A stretch of DNA of 6,340 bases from the NCBI GenBank assembly GCA_003661185.1, contig QMVQ01000098.1, positions 1 through 6,340 on the forward strand, given 5' to 3'. Positions 1-5,682 of this stretch are shown one piece after another. Every line of letters begins with the position of its first letter. The first letter of the stretch is position 1. The position numbers and the translations under genes are program-made. Under the pieces are notes generated by a model. That model had not been told where the DNA came from, made no database searches, and worked only from the letters and a program-made list of their open reading frames with translations. This DNA is from Candidatus Alkanophagales archaeon (GTDB taxonomy: Archaea > Halobacteriota > Syntropharchaeia > Alkanophagales > B39-G2).

Positions 1-852
1 GGGCTCGTCGCGAACGCAGGCTACGACGTCACGCTCGTCGCCCGCGAGTGGCACGTTGCCGCCATCAGGCAGCACGGGCTCAGAATCTCAGGACTTACGA
101 ACGTCACCGTAGATGTTAAGGCGGTGACGGCGCCGGAAGCCGCAGAAACGCCGGACATCGTCCTCTTCACCGTGAAGTCCTACGACACGGAAACCGCCGC
201 AAAACAGCTCAAACCCTGTATTCACGAGGAGACGGCGGTCGTCAGCCTGCAGAACGGCTTGGGCAACGAGGAACGGCTCTCCGAGATATTGGGCGCGAAG
301 CACGTCCTCGGCGGCGTCACCTCTTATGGCGCACTTCTAAAAGAGCCGGGGCACGTCGTCCACACGGGCGTCGGCGACACCTTCATAGGCGAGCTTAATG
401 GCGAAATTTCAAGGCGCGCCCTGCGAATTTGCGAGATTCTCAACGACGGCGGCATAAAGGCGGAAGCCGTCACGGACATCCGCAAGAAAATCTGGGAGAA
501 ACTTATCGTTAATGCCGCAATAAATCCGATAACTGCAGTCGCACGCGTCAGGAACGAAGAGCTGCTGCGTGGCGAGCTGAGATGGTTGATGGAAGCCGCC
601 GCCCGCGAGGCGGCGTCCGTTGCAAGACACGCTGGCGTCGAAATCGACGTGGAGGCTGCCGTCCAGAAAGCTGTGGAGGTGGCGACTAAGACCGGAAAAA
701 ATGAGTCTTCCATGCTACAGGATGTCAAACGGGGAAAACGCACGGAAATAGATGCAATAAGCGGTGAAATCGTGAGGCTTGCAGAAAAACTTCGCATGAA
801 GGCGCTTGTAAACAAGACACTGCACGCCTTGGTCAAAAACATGAAATACTGA
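1..852 (+). CDS. panE: 2-dehydropantoate 2-reductase (ketopantoate reductase), 5'-truncated by window edge
   Basis: Reduces 2-dehydropantoate to pantoate with NAD(P)H in the cytoplasm, a step toward pantothenate and coenzyme A. The reading frame is open from base 1, so the start codon and the GxGxxG dinucleotide-binding loop lie outside; roughly 15-20 residues are missing. The 283 visible residues begin in the Rossmann fold (NAGYDVTLVAR, residues 5-15), continue through the QNGLGNEE motif (84-91), and reach the catalytic region KLIVNAAINPITAV, with the likely catalytic Lys at visible residue 167 and the conserved Asn at 171. The C-terminal helical domain has SSMLQDVKRGKRTEIDAI, whose Ser237, Asp241 and Glu249 have the same spacing as the substrate-binding Ser244, Asp248 and Glu256 of E. 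coli PanE (recalled, not looked up). A GTG at 124 is only an internal codon: upstream sequence continues the fold in frame. The stop is TGA at 850-852. Family assignment is firm; substrate is inferred from these residues. Confidence 0.93.
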   Translation, partial: GLVANAGYDVTLVAREWHVAAIRQHGLRISGLTNVTVDVKAVTAPEAAETPDIVLFTVKSYDTETAAKQLKPCIHEETAVVSLQNGLGNEERLSEILGAKHVLGGVTSYGALLKEPGHVVHTGVGDTFIGELNGEISRRALRICEILNDGGIKAEAVTDIRKKIWEKLIVNAAINPITAVARVRNEELLRGELRWLMEAAAREAASVARHAGVEIDVEAAVQKAVEVATKTGKNESSMLQDVKRGKRTEIDAISGEIVRLAEKLRMKALVNKTLHALVKNMKY

Positions 853-906
853 CTTCAACCTTCTGCAGCCCGTCCGTTGCGGCTCAGAACCATTGCGCAT
901 CACAAA

Positions 907-931
907 TTTAAAATAATAAAGCTAAAGAGGG
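907..931 (+). promoter_or_regulatory. Candidate TATA-like promoter and ribosome binding site for phoU
   Basis: In the 89-bp gap after panE, an AT-rich block (TTTAAAATAATA, 907-918) resembles an archaeal TATA box. GAGGG at 927-931 lies 10 nt before the phoU ATG and fits the anti-Shine-Dalgarno sequence. A start about 25 nt downstream of the box would fall near 938 and exclude that GAGGG from the transcript, so either the box or the binding site may not be used. No clear terminator for panE is seen in this gap. Confidence 0.4.
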
Positions 932-941
932 ACTGGATAAG

Positions 942-1595
942 ATGGCTCGTAGTGATTACTTCGAGGAGCTGAACCGCCTCAAGAAGGACACGTTGCGGAT
1001 GGGCGAGCTTGCAAAGCAGGCGGCTGAGAATGCCGTGCGAGCGCTGGTTAAGAGGAACGCAGAGCTTGCCTCTGAGGTGATAAGGGGCAACATTGTGATA
1101 GACGAGCTGGAGTTCGACTTGGAAAATCGGTGCATGAAGCTTCTTGCGTTGCAGCATCCTCTTGCATCGGATTTGAGGGCTATAGGAACAATTTTGAAAA
1201 TAATAACGGACTTCGACAGGATAAGCGACCTCGCAGGCGATATAGCGAACATAGTCCTGAAAATAGCAGACGAACCTTTTGTGAAGCCCTTGGTGGACAT
1301 TCCGAGGATGTCTGAGACTGCGCAGGGCATGATTGAAGACGGTCTTAATGCGTTCTCAACGGGGAACATCAAAAACTTGATGAACTTCTCCGAGCGGGAC
1401 GATTTGGTGGATGCGTTGTGCGACCAAGTGCGACGGGAGCTTATCACGATAATGATAGAAAACCCTCGCACAATAAGGAATGCCAGCCACCTTCTCTTCG
1501 TGGCGCTCCACCTTGAAAGAATCGCAGATCACGCCTGCAACATCGCATCTCGCATCTACTATATGGTCACTGGCGAGCGGCGGAAGTTTGAATGA
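942..1595 (+). CDS. phoU: PhoU-family phosphate signalling regulator
   Basis: PhoU proteins are cytoplasmic, all-helical, metal-binding regulators that link phosphate transport (Pst) to signalling and restrain phosphate uptake. This 217-residue protein has the usual family length and two tandem three-helix PhoU domains (about residues 10-100 and 120-210). Each carries the E/D-x-x-x-D metal signature: DFDRISDLAGDIAN with Asp92 and Asp96, and HLERIADHACNIA with Glu192 and Asp196. HPLASDLRAIGTILK (72-86) is the typical linker between helices. ATG at 942 is chosen because the first helix follows immediately and GAGGG sits just upstream. No pst transporter gene lies next to it here; the neighbours are panE and mch, so its partner transporter must be elsewhere, or it may have a broader role as some archaeal PhoU-like proteins do. 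That last point is inference. Confidence 0.93.
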   Translation: MARSDYFEELNRLKKDTLRMGELAKQAAENAVRALVKRNAELASEVIRGNIVIDELEFDLENRCMKLLALQHPLASDLRAIGTILKIITDFDRISDLAGDIANIVLKIADEPFVKPLVDIPRMSETAQGMIEDGLNAFSTGNIKNLMNFSERDDLVDALCDQVRRELITIMIENPRTIRNASHLLFVALHLERIADHACNIASRIYYMVTGERRKFE

Positions 1596-1654
1596 GCAGC
1601 TTAAAGACGGGCAACAGGCCGCTGAGCCGCAGAATTCCGTCCTGAAAATTGTAG

Positions 1655-1702
1655 TTAATTATTTATCTTCGAACCCTTAAGGGGTATTGCTGACGGCTTA
1701 AG
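1655..1702 (+). promoter_or_regulatory. Candidate mch promoter with paired CTTAAG motifs
   Basis: The 156-bp gap between phoU and mch contains a TATA-like block (TTAATTATTTAT, 1655-1666). Transcription from it would start near 1685-1690. Two copies of the palindrome CTTAAG follow at 1676-1681 and 1697-1702, offset by 21 bp, about two helical turns; the first lies inside a 10-bp perfect palindrome CCCTTAAGGG (1674-1683). Together they flank the predicted start site, where a repressor could bind. Only the pattern is seen; no regulator is known for it. Confidence 0.35.
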
Positions 1703-1704
1703 CA

Positions 1705-1731
1705 GGGAGGGAGGGTGTGGCTTCCCATGGG
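1705..1731 (+). other. G-rich leader segment of mch with possible hairpin or G-quadruplex
   Basis: Three GGG runs separated by single A residues (1705-1715) are followed by GG at 1719-1720 and another GGG at 1729-1731. The segment can form a hairpin, GGGAGG (1709-1714) with CTTCCC (1721-1726) around a GTGTGG loop, including one G-U pair; a shifted register at 1705-1710 is also possible. It could alternatively form a G-quadruplex with one long loop. It ends about 8 nt before the mch ribosome binding site. Either fold could influence translation, but this is a structural possibility only. Confidence 0.3.
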
Positions 1732-1739
1732 CTATTATG

Positions 1740-1745
1740 GGTGAT
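1740..1745 (+). promoter_or_regulatory. Ribosome binding site that fixes the mch start
   Basis: GGTGAT is a perfect complement to the archaeal 16S rRNA 3' end and sits 6 nt before ATG 1752. It overlaps the reading frame that an upstream in-frame ATG at 1737 would open, so it argues that translation begins at 1752. Confidence 0.75.
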
Positions 1746-1751
1746 GGTAAG

Positions 1752-2714
1752 ATGATAAGCGTGAATGAGCATGCGTTGGACGTTTTTGAGGAAATGATGG
1801 ATTTCGCCGACGAACTGAAAGTGGGCGTCGAGGAACTGGCGAACGGCACGACGATTATAGACGCGGGTGTGAACGAGCCGGGCGGCTTCGAAGCCGGACT
1901 CTACCTTGCGAGAATCTGCATGGCAGACCTCGCTGATATAAGATTCACAAGCGTAGCACTTAAAGGGCGGGCGTTTCCTGCAATTCAAGTCACGACAGAC
2001 TTTCCGATTCTCTCGTGCATGGCGTCACAATACGCCGGCTGGCAGATAAAAGTGGAAAAGTTCTTCGCTATGGGCTCTGGTCCCGCAAGGGCGCTCGCAA
2101 AGAAACCGAAGAAGCTTTATGAGGAGATTGGTTATGAAGATGTTGCGGAGGAGGCAGTGCTTGTGCTCGAAGGTCGCCAGATTCCCGACGAGAATGTTGC
2201 GGAAAAAATTGCGCAGGAGTGCGACGTGCGCCCTGAGGACCTGTACATAGCGATTGCGCCGACCGCCTCCGTCGCAGGAAGCGTGCAAATTTCGGCAAGA
2301 GTCGTAGAGACAGGAATCCACAAACTTGAGTCCATAGGCTTTGATATAAACAAAATAAAGCACGGACACGGCATTGCGCCGATTGCTCCGATAGTCGGCG
2401 ACGACGTCAAGTGCATGGGCTCCACGAACGACTGCATCATTTACTGCGGACGCACGTTTTACGTCGTCGAATACGAAAACCTCGACGAGCTGAAGGAGTT
2501 CTTGAAAAAGGCGCCCTCGGAAACATCAAGCAGCTACGGAAAGCCGTTCTACGTCACCTTTAAAGAGGCGGGCTTCGATTTCTACAAGGTGGACGCCGGC
2601 GTATTTGCCCCCGCCGAAATCACGATAAACGAGATAAAAAGTGGAAAAACCTTCTCTTGCGGAAGAATAAACGAGGACGTGCTGCTGCAGTCCTTCGGCT
2701 TAGAAATGATTTAA
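1752..2714 (+). CDS. mch: Methenyltetrahydromethanopterin cyclohydrolase
   Basis: Interconverts N5,N10-methenyl-H4MPT and N5-formyl-H4MPT in the cytoplasm, a reversible step of archaeal C1 metabolism used in methanogenesis, its reversal, or formate/CO2-level C1 oxidation. The 320-residue protein matches the family along its whole length: N-terminal [26 protein letters not shown] (31-50), [11 protein letters not shown] (105-115), [20 protein letters not shown] (169-188), GIAPIAP (207-213), the [10 protein letters not shown] segment near 224-233, and [18 protein letters not shown] (276-293). Arg183 and Glu186 in SARVVETG coincide in number with the active-site Arg183/Glu186 I recall for the Archaeoglobus fulgidus enzyme. 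That agreement, the MISVNE start typical of the family and the GGTGAT site support ATG 1752 over the in-frame ATG at 1737, which would add MGDGK. The next gene downstream is a methyltransferase of the same C1 theme, 69 bp away and with its own promoter candidate. Confidence 0.97.
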   Translation: MISVNEHALDVFEEMMDFADELKVGVEELANGTTIIDAGVNEPGGFEAGLYLARICMADLADIRFTSVALKGRAFPAIQVTTDFPILSCMASQYAGWQIKVEKFFAMGSGPARALAKKPKKLYEEIGYEDVAEEAVLVLEGRQIPDENVAEKIAQECDVRPEDLYIAIAPTASVAGSVQISARVVETGIHKLESIGFDINKIKHGHGIAPIAPIVGDDVKCMGSTNDCIIYCGRTFYVVEYENLDELKEFLKKAPSETSSSYGKPFYVTFKEAGFDFYKVDAGVFAPAEITINEIKSGKTFSCGRINEDVLLQSFGLEMI

Positions 2715-2717
2715 CTA

Positions 2718-2735
2718 CCTTTTTTCTTCATCTTT
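2718..2735 (+). terminator. T-rich terminator candidate after mch
   Basis: Three bases after the mch stop, CCTTTTTTC (six T at 2720-2725) is followed by a further pyrimidine-rich stretch ending in TCTTT (2731-2735). Archaeal RNA polymerase terminates at such T-tracts without a stem-loop, and none is seen here. Confidence 0.5.
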
Positions 2736-2742
2736 GTATCAG

Positions 2743-2778
2743 TTTTTAATATTTTAGGGACGAAGAAGAAATGAGGGG
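2743..2778 (+). promoter_or_regulatory. Promoter and ribosome binding site of the methyltransferase gene
   Basis: TTTTTAATATTTT (2743-2755) resembles an archaeal TATA box and would place the transcript start near 2772-2775. GAGGGG (2773-2778) lies 5 nt before ATG 2784 and is a plausible Shine-Dalgarno site, leaving a very short leader if both are used. Confidence 0.5.
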
Positions 2779-2783
2779 TTTCT

Positions 2784-3836
2784 ATGCCAGAGGAGATGAC
2801 CTGTTTAGAAAGGTTTCATGCGGCTTTAGAGCTGAAGCTTGTTGATAGGCTCCCCGTGACGGGAATAACGCAAAACGGCATCGTTGAGCTTATGGAGGCG
2901 TGCGGCGCCGCATGGCCCGAGGCTTTTTGGGACGCCGAGAAAATGGCAAGGCTCTCATGGGCAGCGTATGAAATAGGTGGGCTTGAGAGCGTGCGCATAC
3001 CTTATGAGGGCTATTTTGATGCGGAAATCTGGGGCGGCGAGTTGGACAAGTGGAAAAATGACAACATGCCTGTTCTCAAAAAGTTCCCTGTGAAGAAGCC
3101 CGAGGACGTGGACAGACTTTTCGTGCCCGACCCTGAGAGGGATGGTAGATATCCGGCGGTGATGAAAGCCATTGAGATTTTGGCTGAGGAATGCGAGAGG
3201 GAAAAAGTGCCGTTGGTGTTACAGGTCCCGGGGGCGTTTTTAGAGGCATTTGTGTCCGTGACAGGCGTGGCTACTGGCTCCATGTGGATGATGCGAGAGC
3301 CTGAACTTTTCAAGAAGGTCGTTGACGTATGCCACGAGTCCAGCATGGAATATGCGAAGGCCGGAATAAAAAGGGGCGTGGATACGATTTTCTACAATGA
3401 CACCCCCACTTGCACTATTTCGCCGAAGCAGTGCGAGGAGTTCGCATGGCCTTGGTATGAGCAGGGGGTGAAGAAGATAAAAGAGCAGGGCGCCTACGTA
3501 ATACAACACCTCTGCGGAGATTCAAGGCATATCCTCGGAAAACAACCGGAACTCGGTGTGCACGCCGTCAGCATCGGGCAGGAGACGCCAGTTGCCGACG
3601 CCAGAAAAATCGTCGGCGACAAGGTTGCGCTCTGTGGAAACGTGAGCCCGACTGTAACGTTGTTGAAGAAAAACCCTAAAGACGTGATAGAAGAGGCTAA
3701 GCAATGCATAGAGGAGGGCATAGACGTGCTGGCGCCGGGCTGCGGGTTTGCGCCGAGGACGCCGCTTGCAAACATGAAGGCGCTGGCAGAAGCCGGAAAG
3801 AAATACGGGCGGCTGGGCAGGCTGGCAAGGAAGTAA
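2784..3836 (+). CDS. MtaA/MtbA-type methylcobamide:coenzyme M methyltransferase (uroporphyrinogen decarboxylase superfamily)
   Basis: Enzymes of this type carry a methyl group from a corrinoid protein to the thiol of coenzyme M, using a zinc ion on a UroD-like TIM barrel. The 350-residue protein has the expected length and family segments: GITQNGIVELMEACGAAWPE (27-46), GGLESVRIPY near 65-74, VALCGNVSPTVTLL near 279-292, and IDVLAPGCGFAPRTPL (313-328). The zinc ligand pattern is complete: HLCG with His242 and Cys244, then Cys320 in PGCGFAP, giving H-x-C-x75-C, close to the spacing in methanogen MtaA/MtbA. This favours a methyltransferase over a true uroporphyrinogen decarboxylase. Which methyl donor protein it serves (methanol, methylamine, methylthiol, or another) cannot be told; no corrinoid protein or substrate-specific partner is in the window. 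It follows mch and is convergent with the beta-helix gene, with 39 bp between stops. Start ATG 2784 is supported by GAGGGG 5 nt upstream. Confidence 0.88.
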   Translation: MPEEMTCLERFHAALELKLVDRLPVTGITQNGIVELMEACGAAWPEAFWDAEKMARLSWAAYEIGGLESVRIPYEGYFDAEIWGGELDKWKNDNMPVLKKFPVKKPEDVDRLFVPDPERDGRYPAVMKAIEILAEECEREKVPLVLQVPGAFLEAFVSVTGVATGSMWMMREPELFKKVVDVCHESSMEYAKAGIKRGVDTIFYNDTPTCTISPKQCEEFAWPWYEQGVKKIKEQGAYVIQHLCGDSRHILGKQPELGVHAVSIGQETPVADARKIVGDKVALCGNVSPTVTLLKKNPKDVIEEAKQCIEEGIDVLAPGCGFAPRTPLANMKALAEAGKKYGRLGRLARK

Positions 3837-3851
3837 CGACACCGATAATGT

Positions 3852-3859
3852 AAAAAAAA
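3852..3859 (-). terminator. T8 terminator candidate of the beta-helix gene
   Basis: On the minus strand eight consecutive T residues occur 16 nt past the stop codon of the beta-helix gene, in the short gap between convergent genes. There is no obvious GC-rich stem before it, consistent with an archaeal T-tract terminator. On the plus strand the gap offers only a weaker TATTTTA (3872-3878) for the methyltransferase gene. Confidence 0.55.
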
Positions 3860-3875
3860 GATAAATTGGAGTATT

Positions 3876-5369
3876 TTACCTGCGCCTCAGCAGGACGAGA
3901 AGCGCCATTATGAACGCCGCAATCAACGCCACGCTCGTGAATTCCGGCACCGGCGTCGGCGTCGGTGTTGGTGTCGGCGTCGGTGTTGGTGTCGGCGTGG
4001 GCGTCGGGCCGGGGGCGCACGGCGCCGGTAATGCTAGGGCCGGCACGAAGTCCACGGCGCCGAGGCTGGGGTCCTCGTCATCATCCTTGATGCTCGCCTC
4101 GATGACCGAGGCGTCATCAGTGCCCCAGTAGTTGAACTCTGCGAGCACGTCGGCGCCTTGGTCGTTGTAGAGCTGCCACTCGTAGCCGCCCGTCGTCACG
4201 TTATAAACGCCGTTTGCCACGATGCTGTTGAATGATATTTCTGTGGTCTTTATGCCGTAAAGATAGATGCCGCAGGAGTTGTTCTGCAGCCAGTTGCACT
4301 GCACACTATTGCCTCCGGAGTTTTCAAGGCGGATGCCGTTCAATGCGTTGTCCAAAATGGTATTATGCCATATCCGGTTTTGATTTGCGGAAATGAGGCA
4401 GATGCCATGCTCGTCGTTGTTCGAGATGTTGTTGTTGCGTATTGTGTTGTCACCCACGGCTATGTTAATAAGATAAATGCCAGAGCCGTCGTTGTTCGAT
4501 ATCGTGTTCATGGACACTACGTTCTCGCTCGAATTGTGAAGTCGAATGCCCTTGAAATTAGTGTTCGAGATGGTGTTGCCGTATATTATATTATCATTGG
4601 ATGAATAGGCGAGGGAAATACCGTTCCCCTGGGCATATGAAATGCTATTGTGGCATACCGCGTTGTTGCTTGATGAGGAAAGGTAGATGGCAGTGCTGCC
4701 GGCGTTCGAGATGGTATTGAAGAATACTTCGTTGCTGTCTGATGAAGATAGCTGGATGGCGGACCACGTCCCGGTGTCCGAGACCGTGTTATCCCGTATT
4801 TCGTTGTCGCTTGAGTTGTCCATGAAGATGCCGCAAAGCTCGGTGTCCGAGACGGTGTTATTGTTTATCTTGTTGTCACATGACTCTTGGATTGCGATGC
4901 CATGCTGCTCGTAGTCTGAGAAAGCGTTTTCGGATATCGTGTTGCTGTTTGACTGATAGAGCTGGATGCCGACAAACCCTGGTCCGGAGACCACGTTGTT
5001 TTTTATTTCGCAGAAGTTCGCACCGTATAAGCGGATTACAACAGCATTTACGCCTCCGAAGATGGTAAAGCCCTGAATATTCACATGGTTAGCGGCACGC
5101 AGGTAAATAGTGTGGGCTGCCGAGTCGTTAGCCTTAATGAAGCAGTTTGCAGAGCCGTTTTCAGAGCGGATTGTCAGATAAGACTTGGCTACGATTATGT
5201 TTTCGTAGTAAGTTCCGTCGCGCACGACGATTTCGTCGCCGAGCGATGCGTCGTTCACCGCTTGCTGTATTGTCGGGCAGTCGTCCGGCACGTAAATCGC
5301 GGCGTTCGCGGCGGTCGTCAGCGCTAAGAGGGCGACGAAGCCCAATACCAAGAGCAGTGAGCTTTTCAT
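3876..5369 (-). CDS. Secreted right-handed beta-helix (NosD/PbH1-type) protein with PEF-CTERM-like sorting tail
   Basis: An exported cell-surface protein of 497 residues; specific function unknown. Domain order: signal peptide 1-24 (MKSS start, Leu/Ala-rich core, ANAA cleavage region); a NosD-like N-terminal segment 25-80 (VPDDCPTIQQAVNDA, then GDEIVVRDGTYYENI); about eleven to twelve beta-helix rungs of roughly 22-24 residues (about 93-390), each with an N-x-I-x-x-N-T-I-S-N-like turn and a G-I-x-L-x-x-S strand; FNYWGTDD (412-419), a common closing motif of such proteins; nine Thr-Pro pairs (456-473); and a tail with Pro475-Glu476-Phe477, a hydrophobic segment 478-494 and RRR at the end. The tail matches PEF-CTERM signals that archaeosortases are thought to cut. 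Beta-helix proteins bind or cleave polysaccharides or act as structural surface proteins; no catalytic residues can be pointed to here. Start ATG 5369 is fixed by the signal peptide and AGGAGGG 5 nt upstream. No archaeosortase or nos gene is adjacent. Confidence 0.9.
   Translation of the reverse strand: MKSSLLLVLGFVALLALTTAANAAIYVPDDCPTIQQAVNDASLGDEIVVRDGTYYENIIVAKSYLTIRSENGSANCFIKANDSAAHTIYLRAANHVNIQGFTIFGGVNAVVIRLYGANFCEIKNNVVSGPGFVGIQLYQSNSNTISENAFSDYEQHGIAIQESCDNKINNNTVSDTELCGIFMDNSSDNEIRDNTVSDTGTWSAIQLSSSDSNEVFFNTISNAGSTAIYLSSSSNNAVCHNSISYAQGNGISLAYSSNDNIIYGNTISNTNFKGIRLHNSSENVVSMNTISNNDGSGIYLINIAVGDNTIRNNNISNNDEHGICLISANQNRIWHNTILDNALNGIRLENSGGNSVQCNWLQNNSCGIYLYGIKTTEISFNSIVANGVYNVTTGGYEWQLYNDQGADVLAEFNYWGTDDASVIEASIKDDDEDPSLGAVDFVPALALPAPCAPGPTPTPTPTPTPTPTPTPTPVPEFTSVALIAAFIMALLVLLRRR
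3952..4005 (-). repeat. Hexanucleotide tandem repeat coding for the Thr-Pro linker
   Basis: Nine consecutive 6-bp units of the GGYGTY type (plus-strand view) encode nine Thr-Pro pairs on the minus strand. Within them an 18-bp unit (GGCGTC GGTGTT GGTGTC) is repeated exactly at 3958-3975 and 3976-3993, showing expansion by duplication. Gains or losses in 6-bp steps keep the frame, so linker length could vary between strains without breaking the protein. Confidence 0.85.
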
Positions 5370-5374
5370 GTTCT

Positions 5375-5381
5375 CCCTCCT
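5375..5381 (-). promoter_or_regulatory. Strong ribosome binding site of the beta-helix gene
   Basis: Read on the minus strand, AGGAGGG lies 5 nt before ATG 5369. It is the longest uninterrupted purine Shine-Dalgarno match in the window and confirms the start. Confidence 0.75.
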
Positions 5382-5391
5382 CGTTCGGTGT

Positions 5392-5475
5392 CAAGAAGAA
5401 GCGGCGAAGCTATTCCTTCCCACGCGAGAAGAGACTCGCCCCGTGCGAGAAGAAGCAGCAACCCCACTCCTTCCC
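5392..5475 (-). repeat. Duplicated 30-nt element with hairpins in the beta-helix gene leader
   Basis: Bases 5392-5421 and 5446-5475 align without gaps at 23 of 30 positions, offset by 54 bp. On the sense (minus) strand each begins GGGAAGGA and ends near GCTTCTTCT. Between and beside them are short inverted repeats: CTCGC (5435-5439) can pair with GCGAG at 5424-5428 or with GCGAG at 5445-5449, and CCGAGC/GCTCGG (5474-5479 with 5485-5490) forms a 6-bp stem. If transcription starts at the TATA-like box near 5511, all of this lies in a leader of about 120 nt. It could be a structured regulatory leader or a remnant of a dispersed intergenic repeat. Confidence 0.5.
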
Positions 5476-5506
5476 GAGCCTGTCGCTCGGCTCTCTTAGA
5501 GAAAAA

Positions 5507-5534
5507 GGAATATTTAAAATTTTCTAAATTTTCC
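5507..5534. promoter_or_regulatory. AT-rich imperfect dyad, candidate divergent promoter
   Basis: A 28-bp block running from GGAA to TTCC is nearly self-complementary: 11 of 14 positions of one half match the other. On the minus strand it contains TTTAAATA (5511-5518), a good TATA-like box for the beta-helix gene, with a start near 5488. On the plus strand TTTAAAAT (5513-5520) could start a transcript near 5540 toward the small ORF at 5557. A single site could therefore serve both directions or be a shared operator. Confidence 0.5.
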
Positions 5535-5556
5535 ATATAGTTGTGGTGAGTCATTA

Positions 5557-5655
5557 ATGCTGGACGATTACGTCTTCCTGAGGTTAAATGTCAACGGCAT
5601 ATCTCAGGAAGGACTTCAGGAAAGAGTAAGGGGGCAGGGTCTAATAATGCCATAA
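5557..5655 (+). CDS. Hypothetical 32-residue small ORF with GGTGA site
   Basis: ATG 5557 follows GGTGA (5545-5549) with 7 nt spacing, the same class of Shine-Dalgarno match that precedes mch, and a TATA-like box at 5513-5520. The frame runs to TAA at 5653-5655. The peptide begins MLDDYVFLRLNV and ends RGQGLIMP, with no signal peptide, membrane segment or family I recognise. A strong stem-loop (5573-5612) lies inside it, so the region may instead be a non-coding RNA, a leader peptide, or the decayed start of a lost gene: an overlapping open stretch of 37 codons in another frame follows (5652-5765). Translation is unproven. Confidence 0.3.
   Translation: MLDDYVFLRLNVNGISQEGLQERVRGQGLIMP
5573..5612 (+). 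ncRNA. Strong stem-loop with alternative pairing; possible structured RNA
   Basis: CTTCCTGAG (5574-5582) and CTCAGGAAG (5603-5611) are perfectly complementary; with flanking U-G, G-U and U-A pairs the stem reaches 12 bp (5573-5584 with 5601-5612). The loop holds a further 5-bp helix (5588-5592 with 5596-5600) after a 3-nt bulge. A second TCAGGAA at 5616-5622 repeats 5604-5610 and could compete for TTCCTGA (5575-5581), giving a mutually exclusive shorter hairpin. The structure is read directly from the sequence; function as an RNA is inference. Confidence 0.4.
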
Positions 5656-5682
5656 GGTTGCTAGTGGATTTAATGCCGCACC

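Noticed and set aside
2025..2369. Antisense ORFs of about 75-115 codons within mch.
   Set aside because: mch is conserved along its full length on the plus strand; the antisense frames are Cys/Arg/Ser-rich shadows with no family signature.
4300..5060. Recurrent short motifs such as GAGATGGTGTT, first considered as a CRISPR-like or noncoding repeat array.
   Set aside because: They recur at about 66-72 bp, match the beta-helix rung period, are imperfect and lie in frame, so they reflect protein repeats.
5147..5527. A 126-codon plus-strand ORF rich in Arg and Ser opposite the beta-helix N-terminus.
   Set aside because: It is antisense to the signal peptide and first domain of a well-supported gene and has the skewed composition of a shadow frame.
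5366..5554. A 62-codon minus-strand ORF overlapping the beta-helix gene start.
   Set aside because: It covers the promoter dyad, the leader repeats and the ribosome binding site of the beta-helix gene, and its composition simply reflects the repeats.
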